A stretch of 64,000 bases of DNA from Pseudomonas sp. SL4(2022) (GTDB taxonomy: Bacteria; Pseudomonadota; Gammaproteobacteria; Pseudomonadales; Pseudomonadaceae). A program made the translations under genes and the position numbers. Below the pieces are notes generated by a model. That model had not been told where the DNA came from. It did no database searches and saw nothing but the letters and a program-made list of their open reading frames with translations. The DNA lies in assembly GCF_026625725.1 (NCBI RefSeq), contig NZ_CP113060.1:806001-870000 (forward strand), in the 5' to 3' direction. Shown here in pieces: positions 55,698 through 64,000 of this stretch (positions within the stretch are counted from its first letter, which is position 1; each line of letters opens with the position of its first letter).

Positions 55698-56564
55698 ATG
55701 CGAACCCTCACCACCCTCACCGGCAACAGCCAGAAACTCGATGGCGGCGCCATGTTTGGCAATGCGCCGAAAGCGCTATGGCAGCGCTGGATGAAAGCGG
55801 ACGAACTGAACCGGATCGACCTCGGCTGCCGCGCCCTACTGGTACAAGAAGAGGCGCGCAACATCCTCATCGAAACCGGTATCGGTGCGTTTTTCAGCCC
55901 GGAATTGAAGCAGCGTTTCGGCGTACAGGAAACGCGTCACGTACTGCTCGACAGCCTGGCCGCTGCTGGCCTGAGTGATGCCGATATCGATATCGTAGTG
56001 CTCACCCACCTGCACTTTGACCATGCCGGCGGTTTGCTCGCCGCCTGGGAAGAAGGCCAACCGGCACGCCTGCTGTTCCCCAATGCGCAGTTCATCACGG
56101 GCCGCCGTCAGTGGCAGCGGGCCTGCCAGCCGCACGCCCGCGACCGCGCTTCCTACATTCCGGAGTTGTTGGCCTTGCTGGAGGACAGCGGCCGCCTGCA
56201 GCTGATCGACGAAACCGAGCACTGTGAACTGCTTGGCGCGGACTGGCGCTTGCACTGGAGCGATGGCCATACACCCGGGCAACTGCTGCCGGAAGTGGCC
56301 ATGCCTGAGGGGCCGGTGGTGTTCCCCGGCGACCTGATCCCAGGCGCGCCGTGGGTGCACCTGCCCATCACCATGGGCTACGACCGTTTTCCAGAGGGGC
56401 TGATCGAAGAGAAAGAAGCCCTGCTCGCCGACCTGTTCGCCCGCAACGGCCGACTGGTATTCACCCACGACCCTGATACGGCCATGGGCCGCATCAGCCG
56501 TGATGACAACGGACGCTATGCGGTGCAGCAGGTCACTGAGCAGGTTTGCCAGCTGAGTGATTGA
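55698..56564 (+). CDS. MBL-fold metallo-hydrolase
   Basis: 288 aa with the metallo-beta-lactamase zinc motif [10 protein letters not shown] (H104-x-H106-x-D108-H109), later ligands [15 protein letters not shown] with the bridging Asp, and a last His in FTHDPDTA. The fold and length fit the YtnP/lactonase-like group, some members of which hydrolyse N-acyl-homoserine lactones. That is not shown here. I take the ATG at 55698 with AAGAG upstream over the GTG at 55644, which is inside an inverted repeat. Confidence 0.82.
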   Translation: MRTLTTLTGNSQKLDGGAMFGNAPKALWQRWMKADELNRIDLGCRALLVQEEARNILIETGIGAFFSPELKQRFGVQETRHVLLDSLAAAGLSDADIDIVVLTHLHFDHAGGLLAAWEEGQPARLLFPNAQFITGRRQWQRACQPHARDRASYIPELLALLEDSGRLQLIDETEHCELLGADWRLHWSDGHTPGQLLPEVAMPEGPVVFPGDLIPGAPWVHLPITMGYDRFPEGLIEEKEALLADLFARNGRLVFTHDPDTAMGRISRDDNGRYAVQQVTEQVCQLSD

Positions 56565-56567
56565 TGC

Positions 56568-56867
56568 CTAAAGGCCGCCGCTGACACCCAGGCTAATGCC
56601 CATTGCAGTGGCCAGGGACAACGGTAATAGCAAGGTGTCGAGTAAGGCGCTGACCGGCAGATCGGCCGCCGGATATGCCGGGGCCTCGGCGCCGAAACGG
56701 TCCGTGGCACAACAGCCGCCTTGCAGCGCATACAGGTTCAGCCGTGTGCCGGCGTACACCACGGGCGCATCGGGCTTGGCCGCATCCAGGGTGCGCACGG
56801 TGGCACAACCGCTCAGCGCCAGGCTCACGCACAGCCCCACAAGCGCAAGTCGCAACCATTTAGTCAT
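56568..56867 (-). CDS. YceK/YidQ-family lipoprotein
   Basis: 99 aa. Lipobox LALSGCATV (Cys near residue 22), then [12 protein letters not shown] and the C-terminal [19 protein letters not shown], which are the YceK/YidQ signature. Outer-membrane or inner-membrane lipoprotein of unknown function. Its ATG overlaps the last 8 nt of ubiX, so it is translationally coupled. Its stop is 4 nt from the convergent MBL gene. Confidence 0.82.
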   Translation of the reverse strand: MTKWLRLALVGLCVSLALSGCATVRTLDAAKPDAPVVYAGTRLNLYALQGGCCATDRFGAEAPAYPAADLPVSALLDTLLLPLSLATAMGISLGVSGGL

Positions 56868-57492
56868 CGGGGCTGATCTGATGGTGCTCACCCCAACGCG
56901 GCAGCATGTCTTGGGGAATGTTCAGGCAGTTGAGAATCCGCGCCACGACAAAATCGATCAGGTCATCGATGGTTTGCGGCTGATGATAAAAGCCCGGTGC
57001 CGCCGGCAGAATGGTCGCACCCATGTTCGACAGTTTGAGCATGTTCTCCAGATGGATGCTGGAGAACGGTGCCTCGCGCGGCACCAGAATCAACTGACGC
57101 CGCTCTTTGAGGGCCACGTCGGCGGCACGTTCAATCAGGTTGTTGCACGCACCATGAGCAATCGCCGAGAGCGAGCCGGTGCTGCACGGCACCACCACCA
57201 TCGCGGTCGGAGCCCCAGAGCCAGAGGCCGCAGGGGCCATCCAGTCTTCTTTACCAAAGACGCGAATCTGCCCCGGCGCGGCGCCGGTGTACTCGCTCAA
57301 GAATGCCTGCATGGCCTGCGGTTTGCTCGGCAGGCTGACATCGGTTTCAGTGGCCATCACCAGCTGCGCGGCCTTGGAAATCAGAAAGTGCACCTCGCGC
57401 TCTTCCTGCACCAGGCAGTCGAGCAGGCGCAGGCCGTACTGAGCGCCAGAAGCGCCGGTCATGGCCAGGGTGATTCTCTCAGGTCCAGACAT
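56860..57492 (-). CDS. ubiX: Flavin prenyltransferase
   Basis: 210 aa, the usual UbiX length. It makes the prenylated FMN cofactor for UbiD decarboxylase in ubiquinone synthesis. Motifs are [16 protein letters not shown], the [20 protein letters not shown] active-site loop (two pieces) and [18 protein letters not shown]. It abuts mpl with no gap (mpl stop at 57493-57495), so probably co-transcribed. Confidence 0.94.
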   Translation of the reverse strand: MSGPERITLAMTGASGAQYGLRLLDCLVQEEREVHFLISKAAQLVMATETDVSLPSKPQAMQAFLSEYTGAAPGQIRVFGKEDWMAPAASGSGAPTAMVVVPCSTGSLSAIAHGACNNLIERAADVALKERRQLILVPREAPFSSIHLENMLKLSNMGATILPAAPGFYHQPQTIDDLIDFVVARILNCLNIPQDMLPRWGEHHQISPDD

Positions 57493-58845
57493 TTATGCCT
57501 CCAGGGCCGCAGCCAGCTTGCCATGCAAACCGCCAAAACCGCCGTTGCTCATCACCACCACCTGAGTACCCGGCGCGGCTTCAGCCTTGACCCCGGCGAT
57601 GATCGCCTCCAGGGAATCGCACACCTGCGTCGGCACCGTCGAGGCGGCGACCGTGCCGGCCAAGTCCCAGCCCAGGTTTGGCGGCGCGTACCAGTACACC
57701 GAGTCCGCCTGCACCACGGATTCCGGCAGGCCATCACGGTGCGCGCCGAGCTTCATCGAGTTTGAGCGAGGCTCGACGATGGCAATCAGTTTGGCGTCGC
57801 CGATGCGTTTGCGCAGGCCATCCAGGGTGGTGGCAATTGCCGTCGGGTGGTGGGCAAAGTCATCGAAAATGGTCACACCGTTGACCTCGGCCACCTTCTC
57901 CATGCGCCGCTTGGCGTTGATAAAGCCGCACAGCGCGGCGATGCCCAGCTCCGGCACCACGCCGACATGCCGCGCCGCCGCCAGCACGGCCAAGGCATTG
58001 GCGACGTTGTGCTGACCGGTCAGCTGCCAGTCCACGGTGCCGGCAACCTTGCCCGCGAATCTCACCTCGAAGCGCGAGCCGTCGGCGCTGAGCAGACGCG
58101 CCTGCCATTGGCCACCTTCGCCGGTGGTTTGCACCGGGGTCCAGCAACCCATCTCGATCACCCGCTTGAGTGCCGGTTCGGTGGTCGGATGAATGATCAG
58201 GCCGTCGCCTGGAATGGTGCGCACCAGATGGTGGAACTGCCGCTCGATTGCTGCCAGATCCGGGAAGATGTCCGCATGATCGAACTCCAGGTTATTCAGG
58301 ATGGCGGTGCGCGGGCGGTAATGGACGAACTTGCTGCGTTTGTCGAAGAAGGCGCTGTCGTACTCGTCGGCTTCCACCACAAAGAACGGCGTGCCGCCCA
58401 GGCGCGCGGAGATGCCGAAGTTCTGCGGCACGCCGCCAATCAAAAAGCCCGGGCTCATGCCCGCATGTTCCAGCACCCAGGCGAGCATGCTCGAACTGCT
58501 GGTTTTGCCGTGGGTGCCGGCCACCGCCATCACCCAACGGCCCTGCAACACATGGTCGGCCAGCCACTGCGGGCCACTCACGTAGGGCAGACCTTTGTTC
58601 AGCACATATTCCACCGCCGGGTTACCGCGCGACAGCGCGTTACCGACCACCACCAGATCCGGCGCGGGGTCGAGTTGTGCGGCGTCATAGCCTTGAGTCA
58701 GTTCGATGCCCTGCGCTTCCAGCTGGGTGCTCATGGGCGGGTAGACGTTGGCGTCGGAACCGGTTACGCGGTGGCCGAGTTCCTTGGCCAAGACGGCCAG
58801 CGAGCCCATAAACGTGCCGCAGATGCCGAGAATATGGATATGCAT
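57493..58845 (-). CDS. mpl: UDP-N-acetylmuramate:tripeptide ligase (murein recycling)
   Basis: 450 aa Mur-ligase. It reattaches recycled tripeptide to UDP-MurNAc. Features are MHIHILGICGTFMGSLAVLA, ATP loop VAGTHGKTSSSSM, the IGGVPQNFGISARLG substrate block and FDDFAHHPTAI. The ATG at 58845 gives the family N-terminus. The minus-strand frame is open further upstream but has no family residues there. Typical full length. Confidence 0.95.
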   Translation of the reverse strand: MHIHILGICGTFMGSLAVLAKELGHRVTGSDANVYPPMSTQLEAQGIELTQGYDAAQLDPAPDLVVVGNALSRGNPAVEYVLNKGLPYVSGPQWLADHVLQGRWVMAVAGTHGKTSSSSMLAWVLEHAGMSPGFLIGGVPQNFGISARLGGTPFFVVEADEYDSAFFDKRSKFVHYRPRTAILNNLEFDHADIFPDLAAIERQFHHLVRTIPGDGLIIHPTTEPALKRVIEMGCWTPVQTTGEGGQWQARLLSADGSRFEVRFAGKVAGTVDWQLTGQHNVANALAVLAAARHVGVVPELGIAALCGFINAKRRMEKVAEVNGVTIFDDFAHHPTAIATTLDGLRKRIGDAKLIAIVEPRSNSMKLGAHRDGLPESVVQADSVYWYAPPNLGWDLAGTVAASTVPTQVCDSLEAIIAGVKAEAAPGTQVVVMSNGGFGGLHGKLAAALEA

Positions 58846-58997
58846 GATGTACCTTGAAGGCGGGTCAGAACCTGGAAACAGGCCGGATAAAAACTCGCCG
58901 CAGATTAGCACAGCCTCCCCGCCCATTTGCGCAGGTTGGATCGGGCGGTGATCCATTGCGGTGCGCAGTTGCAGCGCCCAAGCGCGTACCCGACCTT

Positions 58998-59030
58998 GTT
59001 GGGCTTCGCTGCGCTCAACACCAACCTACG
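58998..59030. repeat. Pseudomonas-type intergenic GTTGGGC...CCAACCTACG repeat
   Basis: The core GTTGGGCTTCGCTGCGCTCAA with CCAACCTACG after it resembles a short imperfect palindrome found between genes in many Pseudomonas genomes. It lies 4 nt past the eatR stop and may act as its terminator. Confidence 0.5.
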
Positions 59031-59033
59031 CTT

Positions 59034-60932
59034 CTAGCCTCGTCGGGCAATCCCGTGTTTGCGCAGTTTGCGGTACAGGGTGTTGCGGCTGATGCCCAAC
59101 TGCTCAGCGCTGCGACTCATCTGCCAGTGCTGTGCCTCCAGAACCGCCAGCAACGCCTGGCGTTCGGCATCGCCCAGCTGATCGGGTTTGCCCGTAGGCA
59201 ACAACACCTGCGCAGGACGGGCATGGCGGATCTCGGCGGGCAGATCAGCGTGGCTGATGAGGCCGTTTTCACACAAGGCGCACAGGGTGCGCAACACATT
59301 GCGCAGCTGGCGCACATTACCCGGCCAGGAATAGCCGAGCAGCGCCTCGCGGGCGGCATCATCGAGCCGCACGGCTTGTCCGCGTGCTTCTTCGGCGAGG
59401 AGGAAATCCAGCAGCGCCAACTGGTCGCTGCGCTCACGCAAAGGCGGCAACTCGATCACCAGACCATTGAGGCGATAGAACAGGTCCTGGCGAAACTCGC
59501 CGCTCACCACCCGCTCGTTGAGGTCGCGGTGACTGGCGCTGATCACCCGCACATCGATGGCCTGCGCCTCACCGCCAATCGGCTCGACACGACGCTCTTC
59601 CAGCACCCGCAGCAAACGGGTTTGCAGCGCCAGCGGCATGTCACCGATTTCATCAAGAAACAACGTGCCGCCATCGGCCTGCTGCAACTTGCCGCGCATG
59701 CCTTCCTTGCGCGCACCAGTGAAGCTGCCGCCGCGATAACCGAACAACTCGCTCTCGATCAGGCTCTCGGGAATCGCCGCGCAGTTCAGCGCGACAAAGG
59801 GCTTGCCGCCACGCGAGCTGACCTGATGCAGGGCCTTGGCGAAGGCCTCTTTGCCGGTGCCGGTTTCACCACCGATCAGCAGCGGCACGTCACGCTCATA
59901 CACCCGCAGCGCCCGGCGAAAATCACTCTGCAGGCCCACATCGGCCAGGCACAAACCCGGTGCTGCCAGCGCCGTGGCTGCCAGGGCCTGAGCACTGCTC
60001 CGGGGCTGGCCGCGCAACATGGCAAACAGCAACTGACCACGCTGGGTGTACAACGGCCAACTGGCACTGGGCTGCGCCGAGGCGCGACCGAGCAGATCAT
60101 CCAGACGGCAGTCGAACACCTCGACCAAGGTGCGCCCGAGCAGTTGCTGCCGCGACAGGCCGAGCAGGTTGATCGCGCTCTGGTTCACCGCGCTCACCCG
60201 GCCATCGCCATCGAAAGCCAGCAACCCTTCGCTGAACTGACCGATGTATTCGGCCTGAGCATGAAAACGCAGCAGCCACTCGCCTTCATAGCTGCGCAGA
60301 AAATGACAACCCTCGATGGCCTTGGCCGACAGGTTGACCAGCGCCATGGTGTGGAACTGGCTCTGCCGCGATACGTCATGCCGCGCCGAGGACACATCCA
60401 GCACCGCCAGCAACTCGCCATGCGGATCAAACACCGGGCTGGCCGAGCAGGTCAGGCCGGTGTGCCGGCTGCGGAAATGTTCATTCTGGTGGATGGTCAG
60501 CGGCTGGCGCTCAACCAAGCAGGTGCCGATGCCGTTGGTGCCTTCACAGGCCTCGCTCCAGTCGGCTCCAAGCCACAGGCCGGCTTGCTCGAAGGTGCGC
60601 TTTTCCGCCTGCTCGGTGACGCAATTGAGGATCACCCCACGGGCATCGGTCAGCAACACGGCATGACCGGAGCAGGCTAACTGGCGGTGCAGGCTGTTCA
60701 TCTCGTTGCTGGAAATCTCCAGCACCTGTTGCAGCTGTTCGCGCCGCTCGAGCATGCGCGCGTGTTCGATGACAGCGGGCGGCATGTTCTGCGCCGGGTC
60801 GAGGTGGTGCTGCTGCAGGCAGCGCAGCCAGGAGCGCGCCACCGAAGAATCAGCAGCCGGGCCGGCGTGTTGCCCACGCCCTTGGGCCACGGTCAGCACC
60901 TGCTGGGCGTGGCGGCTTGCAGGGTTGTGCAT
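59034..60932 (-). CDS. eatR: Sigma54-dependent activator of ethanolamine catabolism (EatR)
   Basis: 632 aa, AcoR-like. GAF domain ~70-200 (ACEGTNGIGTCLVERQP), PAS ~225-290, AAA+ ~325-560 with Walker A GGETGTGKE (354-362) and Walker B GGTLFLDEIGDM (421-432), and a Fis-type HTH at the end (MSRSAEQLGISRNTLYRKL). The sigma54-contact loop is GSFTGA (402-407) rather than GAFTGA. EatR in P. aeruginosa (PA4021) activates PA4022-eat-eutBC with RpoN. It diverges from the aldehyde dehydrogenase at 61236. Start ATG 60932 has GGAG upstream. Confidence 0.88.
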   Translation of the reverse strand: MHNPASRHAQQVLTVAQGRGQHAGPAADSSVARSWLRCLQQHHLDPAQNMPPAVIEHARMLERREQLQQVLEISSNEMNSLHRQLACSGHAVLLTDARGVILNCVTEQAEKRTFEQAGLWLGADWSEACEGTNGIGTCLVERQPLTIHQNEHFRSRHTGLTCSASPVFDPHGELLAVLDVSSARHDVSRQSQFHTMALVNLSAKAIEGCHFLRSYEGEWLLRFHAQAEYIGQFSEGLLAFDGDGRVSAVNQSAINLLGLSRQQLLGRTLVEVFDCRLDDLLGRASAQPSASWPLYTQRGQLLFAMLRGQPRSSAQALAATALAAPGLCLADVGLQSDFRRALRVYERDVPLLIGGETGTGKEAFAKALHQVSSRGGKPFVALNCAAIPESLIESELFGYRGGSFTGARKEGMRGKLQQADGGTLFLDEIGDMPLALQTRLLRVLEERRVEPIGGEAQAIDVRVISASHRDLNERVVSGEFRQDLFYRLNGLVIELPPLRERSDQLALLDFLLAEEARGQAVRLDDAAREALLGYSWPGNVRQLRNVLRTLCALCENGLISHADLPAEIRHARPAQVLLPTGKPDQLGDAERQALLAVLEAQHWQMSRSAEQLGISRNTLYRKLRKHGIARRG

Positions 60933-61027
60933 TGTTATTGTTCTCCGCGGTGGAGTTGCACGTGATGACCGAGCATCTACCAGCTTCCTGGGCAATGCAA
61001 GATGCACTGACCAGTAAGTCACCCCGC

Positions 61028-61078
61028 TGTATCACCCCTGGTACAGCCTGTCACGCAGGTTGTACCAAGGCCGATACA
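61028..61078. promoter_or_regulatory. 51-bp dyad, likely EatR upstream activator site
   Basis: Nested inverted repeat: TGTATC (61028-61033) with GATACA (61073-61078), TGGTACA (61039-61045) with TGTACCA (61061-61067), and CCTG (61047-61050) with CAGG (61056-61059), all sharing one centre at 61053. The centre is ~92 bp upstream of the -24 element, a usual distance for sigma54 enhancers. The two spaced half-site pairs suggest two dimers. Confidence 0.7.
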
Positions 61079-61143
61079 CCGCGCCTGGCGCAACCGCCCG
61101 GCACATACAACGCAACCGCTCTAAACCGGACATCACGCACGCC

Positions 61144-61159
61144 TGGCCCAGCCCTTGCT
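61144..61159 (+). promoter_or_regulatory. Sigma54 (-24/-12) promoter of exaC
   Basis: TGGCCCAGCCCTTGCT keeps GG and GC 10 nt apart and matches TGGCAC-N5-TTGCW at all but one fixed position. It lies 77 nt before the exaC ATG. Confidence 0.75.
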
Positions 61160-61235
61160 CTGTGTCTATTCAAGCGCCACTGCGCGCCTCTCGCTGCATC
61201 ACCAGAACAAGCATAAGAACCAGGAGATATTCAGC

Positions 61236-62756
61236 ATGCGTTACGCCCATCCCGGCACCGAAGGTGCCCTCGTTTCGTTCAAATCCCGTTACGGCAACTA
61301 CATCGGCGGCGAGTTTGTCGCACCGGTCAAAGGCCAGTACTTCACCAACACCTCACCGGTGAATGGCCTGCCGATTGCCGAGTTCCCGCGCTCCACCTCC
61401 GAGGATATCGACAAGGCGCTGGACGCCGCCCATGCCGCCGCCGACGCCTGGGGCCGCACCTCAGCGCAGGAACGCTCACTGACCCTGCTGAAGATCGCCG
61501 ACCGCATCGAAGCCAATCTGGAAGTGCTGGCCATCACCGAAACCTGGGACAACGGTAAAGCCGTACGCGAAACCCTGAATGCCGATATTCCCCTGGCCGC
61601 CGACCACTTCCGCTACTTCGCTGGCTGCCTGCGCGCCCAAGAAGGTTCTGCTGCCGAGATCGACGGCAACACCGTGGCTTATCACATCCACGAGCCGCTG
61701 GGCGTGGTCGGGCAGATCATTCCGTGGAACTTCCCACTGCTGATGGCCGCCTGGAAGCTCGCCCCGGCCCTGGCCGCCGGTAACTGCGTGGTGCTCAAAC
61801 CGGCCGAGCAAACGCCGCTGGGCATCAGCGTACTGATGGAGCTGATCGGCGACCTGCTGCCGCCGGGCGTGCTCAACGTGGTGCAGGGCTTTGGTAAAGA
61901 GGCCGGCGAAGCCTTGGCCACCAGCAAGCGCATCGCCAAGATTGCCTTCACCGGTTCTACCCCGGTGGGTGCGCACATCATGAAATGTGCCGCTGAAAAC
62001 ATCATACCGAGCACCGTGGAGCTGGGCGGCAAATCGCCAAACATCTTCTTCGAAGACATCATGCAGGCCGAGCCGAGCTTTATCGAAAAAGCCGCCGAAG
62101 GCCTGGTGCTGGCCTTCTTCAACCAGGGCGAGGTGTGCACCTGCCCATCGCGCGCGCTGGTGCAGGAATCGATCTACCCGGCCTTTATGAAAGAGGTGAT
62201 GAAGAAGGTCGAGCAGATCAAACGCGGCGACCCGCTGGACACCGACACCATGGTCGGCGCGCAAGCCTCCGAGCAGCAGTTCGACAAGATCTTGAGCTAC
62301 CTGGAAATCGCCAAGCAGGAAGGGGCTGAGTTGCTCACCGGCGGCGCGGTGGAAAAACTCAGCGGCACCCTGGACGGCGGCTATTACATCCAGCCGACCC
62401 TGCTCAAGGGCCACAACAAGATGCGCGTGTTCCAGGAAGAAATCTTCGGCCCGGTGGTCAGCGTCACCACCTTCAAGGACGAAGCCGAAGCCCTGGCAAT
62501 TGCCAACGACACCGAGTTCGGCCTCGGCGCCGGCCTGTGGACCCGCGACATCAACCGCGCCTACCGCATGGGCCGGGCGATCAAAGCCGGTCGCGTGTGG
62601 ACCAACTGCTACCACCTCTACCCCGCCCATGCTGCCTTCGGCGGCTACAAGAAGTCCGGCGTCGGCCGCGAAACCCACAAGATGATGCTCGACCACTATC
62701 AGCAGACGAAAAACCTGCTGATCAGCTACGACATCAATCCGCTGGGGTTCTTCTGA
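61236..62756 (+). CDS. exaC: NAD-dependent acetaldehyde-type aldehyde dehydrogenase (ExaC/PA4022-like)
   Basis: 506 aa. N-terminal [10 protein letters not shown] and [14 protein letters not shown] match Pseudomonas ExaC-type enzymes. Catalytic Cys301 is in [11 protein letters not shown] and Glu262 in VELGGKSPN; the ESxDNGK-like [10 protein letters not shown] block is present. In ethanolamine use it oxidises the acetaldehyde made by EutBC to acetate. The AGGAGA ribosome-binding site precedes the ATG by 8 nt. It is regulated by EatR/sigma54, as inferred from the sites upstream. Followed 148 nt later by the permease. Confidence 0.92.
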   Translation: MRYAHPGTEGALVSFKSRYGNYIGGEFVAPVKGQYFTNTSPVNGLPIAEFPRSTSEDIDKALDAAHAAADAWGRTSAQERSLTLLKIADRIEANLEVLAITETWDNGKAVRETLNADIPLAADHFRYFAGCLRAQEGSAAEIDGNTVAYHIHEPLGVVGQIIPWNFPLLMAAWKLAPALAAGNCVVLKPAEQTPLGISVLMELIGDLLPPGVLNVVQGFGKEAGEALATSKRIAKIAFTGSTPVGAHIMKCAAENIIPSTVELGGKSPNIFFEDIMQAEPSFIEKAAEGLVLAFFNQGEVCTCPSRALVQESIYPAFMKEVMKKVEQIKRGDPLDTDTMVGAQASEQQFDKILSYLEIAKQEGAELLTGGAVEKLSGTLDGGYYIQPTLLKGHNKMRVFQEEIFGPVVSVTTFKDEAEALAIANDTEFGLGAGLWTRDINRAYRMGRAIKAGRVWTNCYHLYPAHAAFGGYKKSGVGRETHKMMLDHYQQTKNLLISYDINPLGFF

Positions 62757-62840
62757 CGCACGCAGGCATTGGCAGCGAAAACGCCTCCTGCTTAGCTAAA
62801 AGCGTCATTCGCCGTGCCAGCCGTAACATCCTGTTGCAGC

Positions 62841-62856
62841 TGGCATAGGCGTTGCG
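62841..62856 (+). promoter_or_regulatory. Sigma54 (-24/-12) promoter before the ethanolamine permease
   Basis: TGGCATAGGCGTTGCG has GG-N10-GC and matches the sigma54 consensus at nearly all fixed positions. It would start transcription near 62867, 38 nt before the permease ATG, so the permease may have its own RpoN promoter as well as read-through from exaC. Confidence 0.6.
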
Positions 62857-62904
62857 TAGATCCGCAAGACTCTTGGTCTATTCCACTACTTAGGGCGGGT
62901 ACTC

Positions 62905-64000
62905 ATGACTACAACAACGACACTCAAACCTACACTCGGCACCCTGCATCTATGGGGTATTGCCGTCGGCCTGGTGATTTCCGGTGAATATTTCGGCTGG
63001 AGTTACGGCTGGGGCAGCGCTGGCACACTGGGCTTTCTCGTCACCACGCTGATGGTGGCGGCGATGTACACCTGTTTTATCTTCAGCTTTACCGAACTGA
63101 CCACGGCCATTCCTCACGCGGGCGGCCCGTTCGCTTACAGCCGCAGGGCCTTTGGTGAAAAAGGCGGGCTGATTGCCGGGCTGGCTACCCTGATCGAGTT
63201 CGTCTTTGCGCCACCGGCGATTGCCATGGCCATCGGTGCGTACCTCAACGTGCAGTTTCCGGGGCTCGACCCCAAACTCGCCGCAGTCGGGGCTTACGCC
63301 GTCTTTATGACCCTGAACATCCTCGGCGTGAGCATTGCCGCGACCTTCGAGCTGATCGTCACCGTGCTCGCGGTGGGTGAGCTCCTTGTGTTTATGGGCG
63401 TGGTTGCACCGGGCTTCAGCTTCAGCAACTTCGCGCTGAACGGCTGGTCTGGCTCCGACACCTTCAGCACAGCCTCGATTGCCGGAATGTTCGCGGCGAT
63501 TCCGTTTGCCATCTGGTTTTTCCTCGCCATCGAAGGCGCGGCCATGGCCGCCGAAGAAGCCAAAGACCCGAAACGCACCATTCCGCGCGCGTATGTCAGC
63601 GGCATCCTGACCCTGGTATTCCTGGCCATCGGCGTGATGATCATGGCTGGCGGCGTCGGCGACTGGCGTCAACTGTCGAACATCAATGACCCGCTGCCGC
63701 AAGCGATGAAGGCGGTGGTCGGTGACAACTCCGGCTGGCTACACATGCTGGTGTGGATCGGCCTGTTCGGCCTGGTGGCGAGCTTCCACGGCATCATTCT
63801 CGGCTACTCGCGACAGTTCTTCGCCCTGGCGCGCGCCGGTTACCTGCCTGCCGGGCTGGCCAAGCTGAACCGTTTCCAGACACCGCACCGGGCCATCCTG
63901 GCGGGTGGCGCAATCGGTATCGCCGCAATCTACAGCGATGGCCTGATCAACCTGCAGGGCATGAGCCTGACGGCGGCAATGATCACCATGGCCGTATTCG
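62905..64000 (+). CDS. eat: Ethanolamine permease, N-terminal part
   Basis: Open from ATG 62905 to the right edge (365 codons so far). APC-superfamily transporter: LHLWGIAVGLVISGEYFGW at the first helix, HAGGPFAYSRRAFGEKGG, the FAPPAIAMAIGAYLN segment, WFFLAIEGAAMAAEEAKDPK, and LASF-like VASFHGIILGYSRQFFALAR. These match ethanolamine permeases of the Eat family. It likely imports ethanolamine for the EutBC lyase, whose genes should lie just past the window. Several membrane helices are already complete; the C-terminus is missing. Confidence 0.92.
   Translation, partial: MTTTTTLKPTLGTLHLWGIAVGLVISGEYFGWSYGWGSAGTLGFLVTTLMVAAMYTCFIFSFTELTTAIPHAGGPFAYSRRAFGEKGGLIAGLATLIEFVFAPPAIAMAIGAYLNVQFPGLDPKLAAVGAYAVFMTLNILGVSIAATFELIVTVLAVGELLVFMGVVAPGFSFSNFALNGWSGSDTFSTASIAGMFAAIPFAIWFFLAIEGAAMAAEEAKDPKRTIPRAYVSGILTLVFLAIGVMIMAGGVGDWRQLSNINDPLPQAMKAVVGDNSGWLHMLVWIGLFGLVASFHGIILGYSRQFFALARAGYLPAGLAKLNRFQTPHRAILAGGAIGIAAIYSDGLINLQGMSLTAAMITMAVF

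Noticed and set aside
58854..60680. 608-codon plus-strand ORF
   Set aside because: Antisense to eatR, which has clear AAA+ and HTH motifs; no recognisable domain in the opposite frame.

Overview
The window looks like chromosomal core DNA of a Pseudomonas species that is not P. aeruginosa. It is GC-rich and densely coding, with no rRNA, tRNA, CRISPR array, transposase or prophage gene that I can see. From memory, the gene order follows P. aeruginosa PAO1 in blocks: gatAB to the dpp operon, then leuS-lptE-holA-lipAB-dacC-rlpA-mltB-rodA-mrdA-rlmH-rsfS-nadD-proA, then the run to ubiX-mpl, ending in the ethanolamine-catabolism locus.

Region 1 (1-15.9 kb): end of gatA, gatB, an RlpA-like lipoprotein, a carboxymuconolactone-decarboxylase-family protein, an AEC exporter, a CitMHS citrate transporter, the RoxSR (RegBA-type) redox two-component system, a SIMPL-domain periplasmic protein, and the dipeptide ABC system dppA / dppBCDF. 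An ElyC-like envelope protein and a zinc-ribbon protein follow. Region 2 (16-33.5 kb): leuS, lptE, holA, a tiny arfA with its hairpin, a lytic transglycosylase, lipA, then a long minus-strand block. That block is lipB-ybeD, dacC, rlpA (apparently frameshifted at a C7 tract), mltB-type transglycosylase, rodA, mrdA, rlmH, rsfS, nadD and proA, which is the cell-wall elongation block plus ribosome and NAD functions.

Region 3 (33.5-44 kb): an alpha/beta hydrolase with a C-terminal PilZ-like tail, an LCM-type methyltransferase, a 3-methyladenine glycosylase coupled to a DedA-PAP2 fusion, a LON-domain protein, lrgAB, a MaoC hydratase, a MORN-repeat/C13-peptidase lipoprotein, an NAD(P)-binding protein, a small unknown and a methyltransferase.

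Region 4 (44-56.6 kb) is the accessory part. It starts with a periplasmic-sensor PAS-GGDEF-EAL protein, followed by an amine/polyamine-oxidation cluster: a SpdH-like flavoprotein, an orphan PotF/SpuD-type binding protein, a LysR regulator diverging from an FAD oxidoreductase and an aldehyde dehydrogenase, a Tat-exported flavin amine oxidase, a small membrane protein and a metallo-beta-lactamase-fold hydrolase. The likely logic is oxidation of an amine to an aldehyde and of the aldehyde to an acid.

Region 5 (56.6-64 kb): a YceK-type lipoprotein, ubiX, mpl, then the ethanolamine system, namely the sigma54 activator EatR, an ExaC-type aldehyde dehydrogenase and the start of the ethanolamine permease. 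The EatR-exaC intergenic region has a 51-bp dyad at upstream-activator distance from a very good -24/-12 element. A second -24/-12 element precedes the permease.
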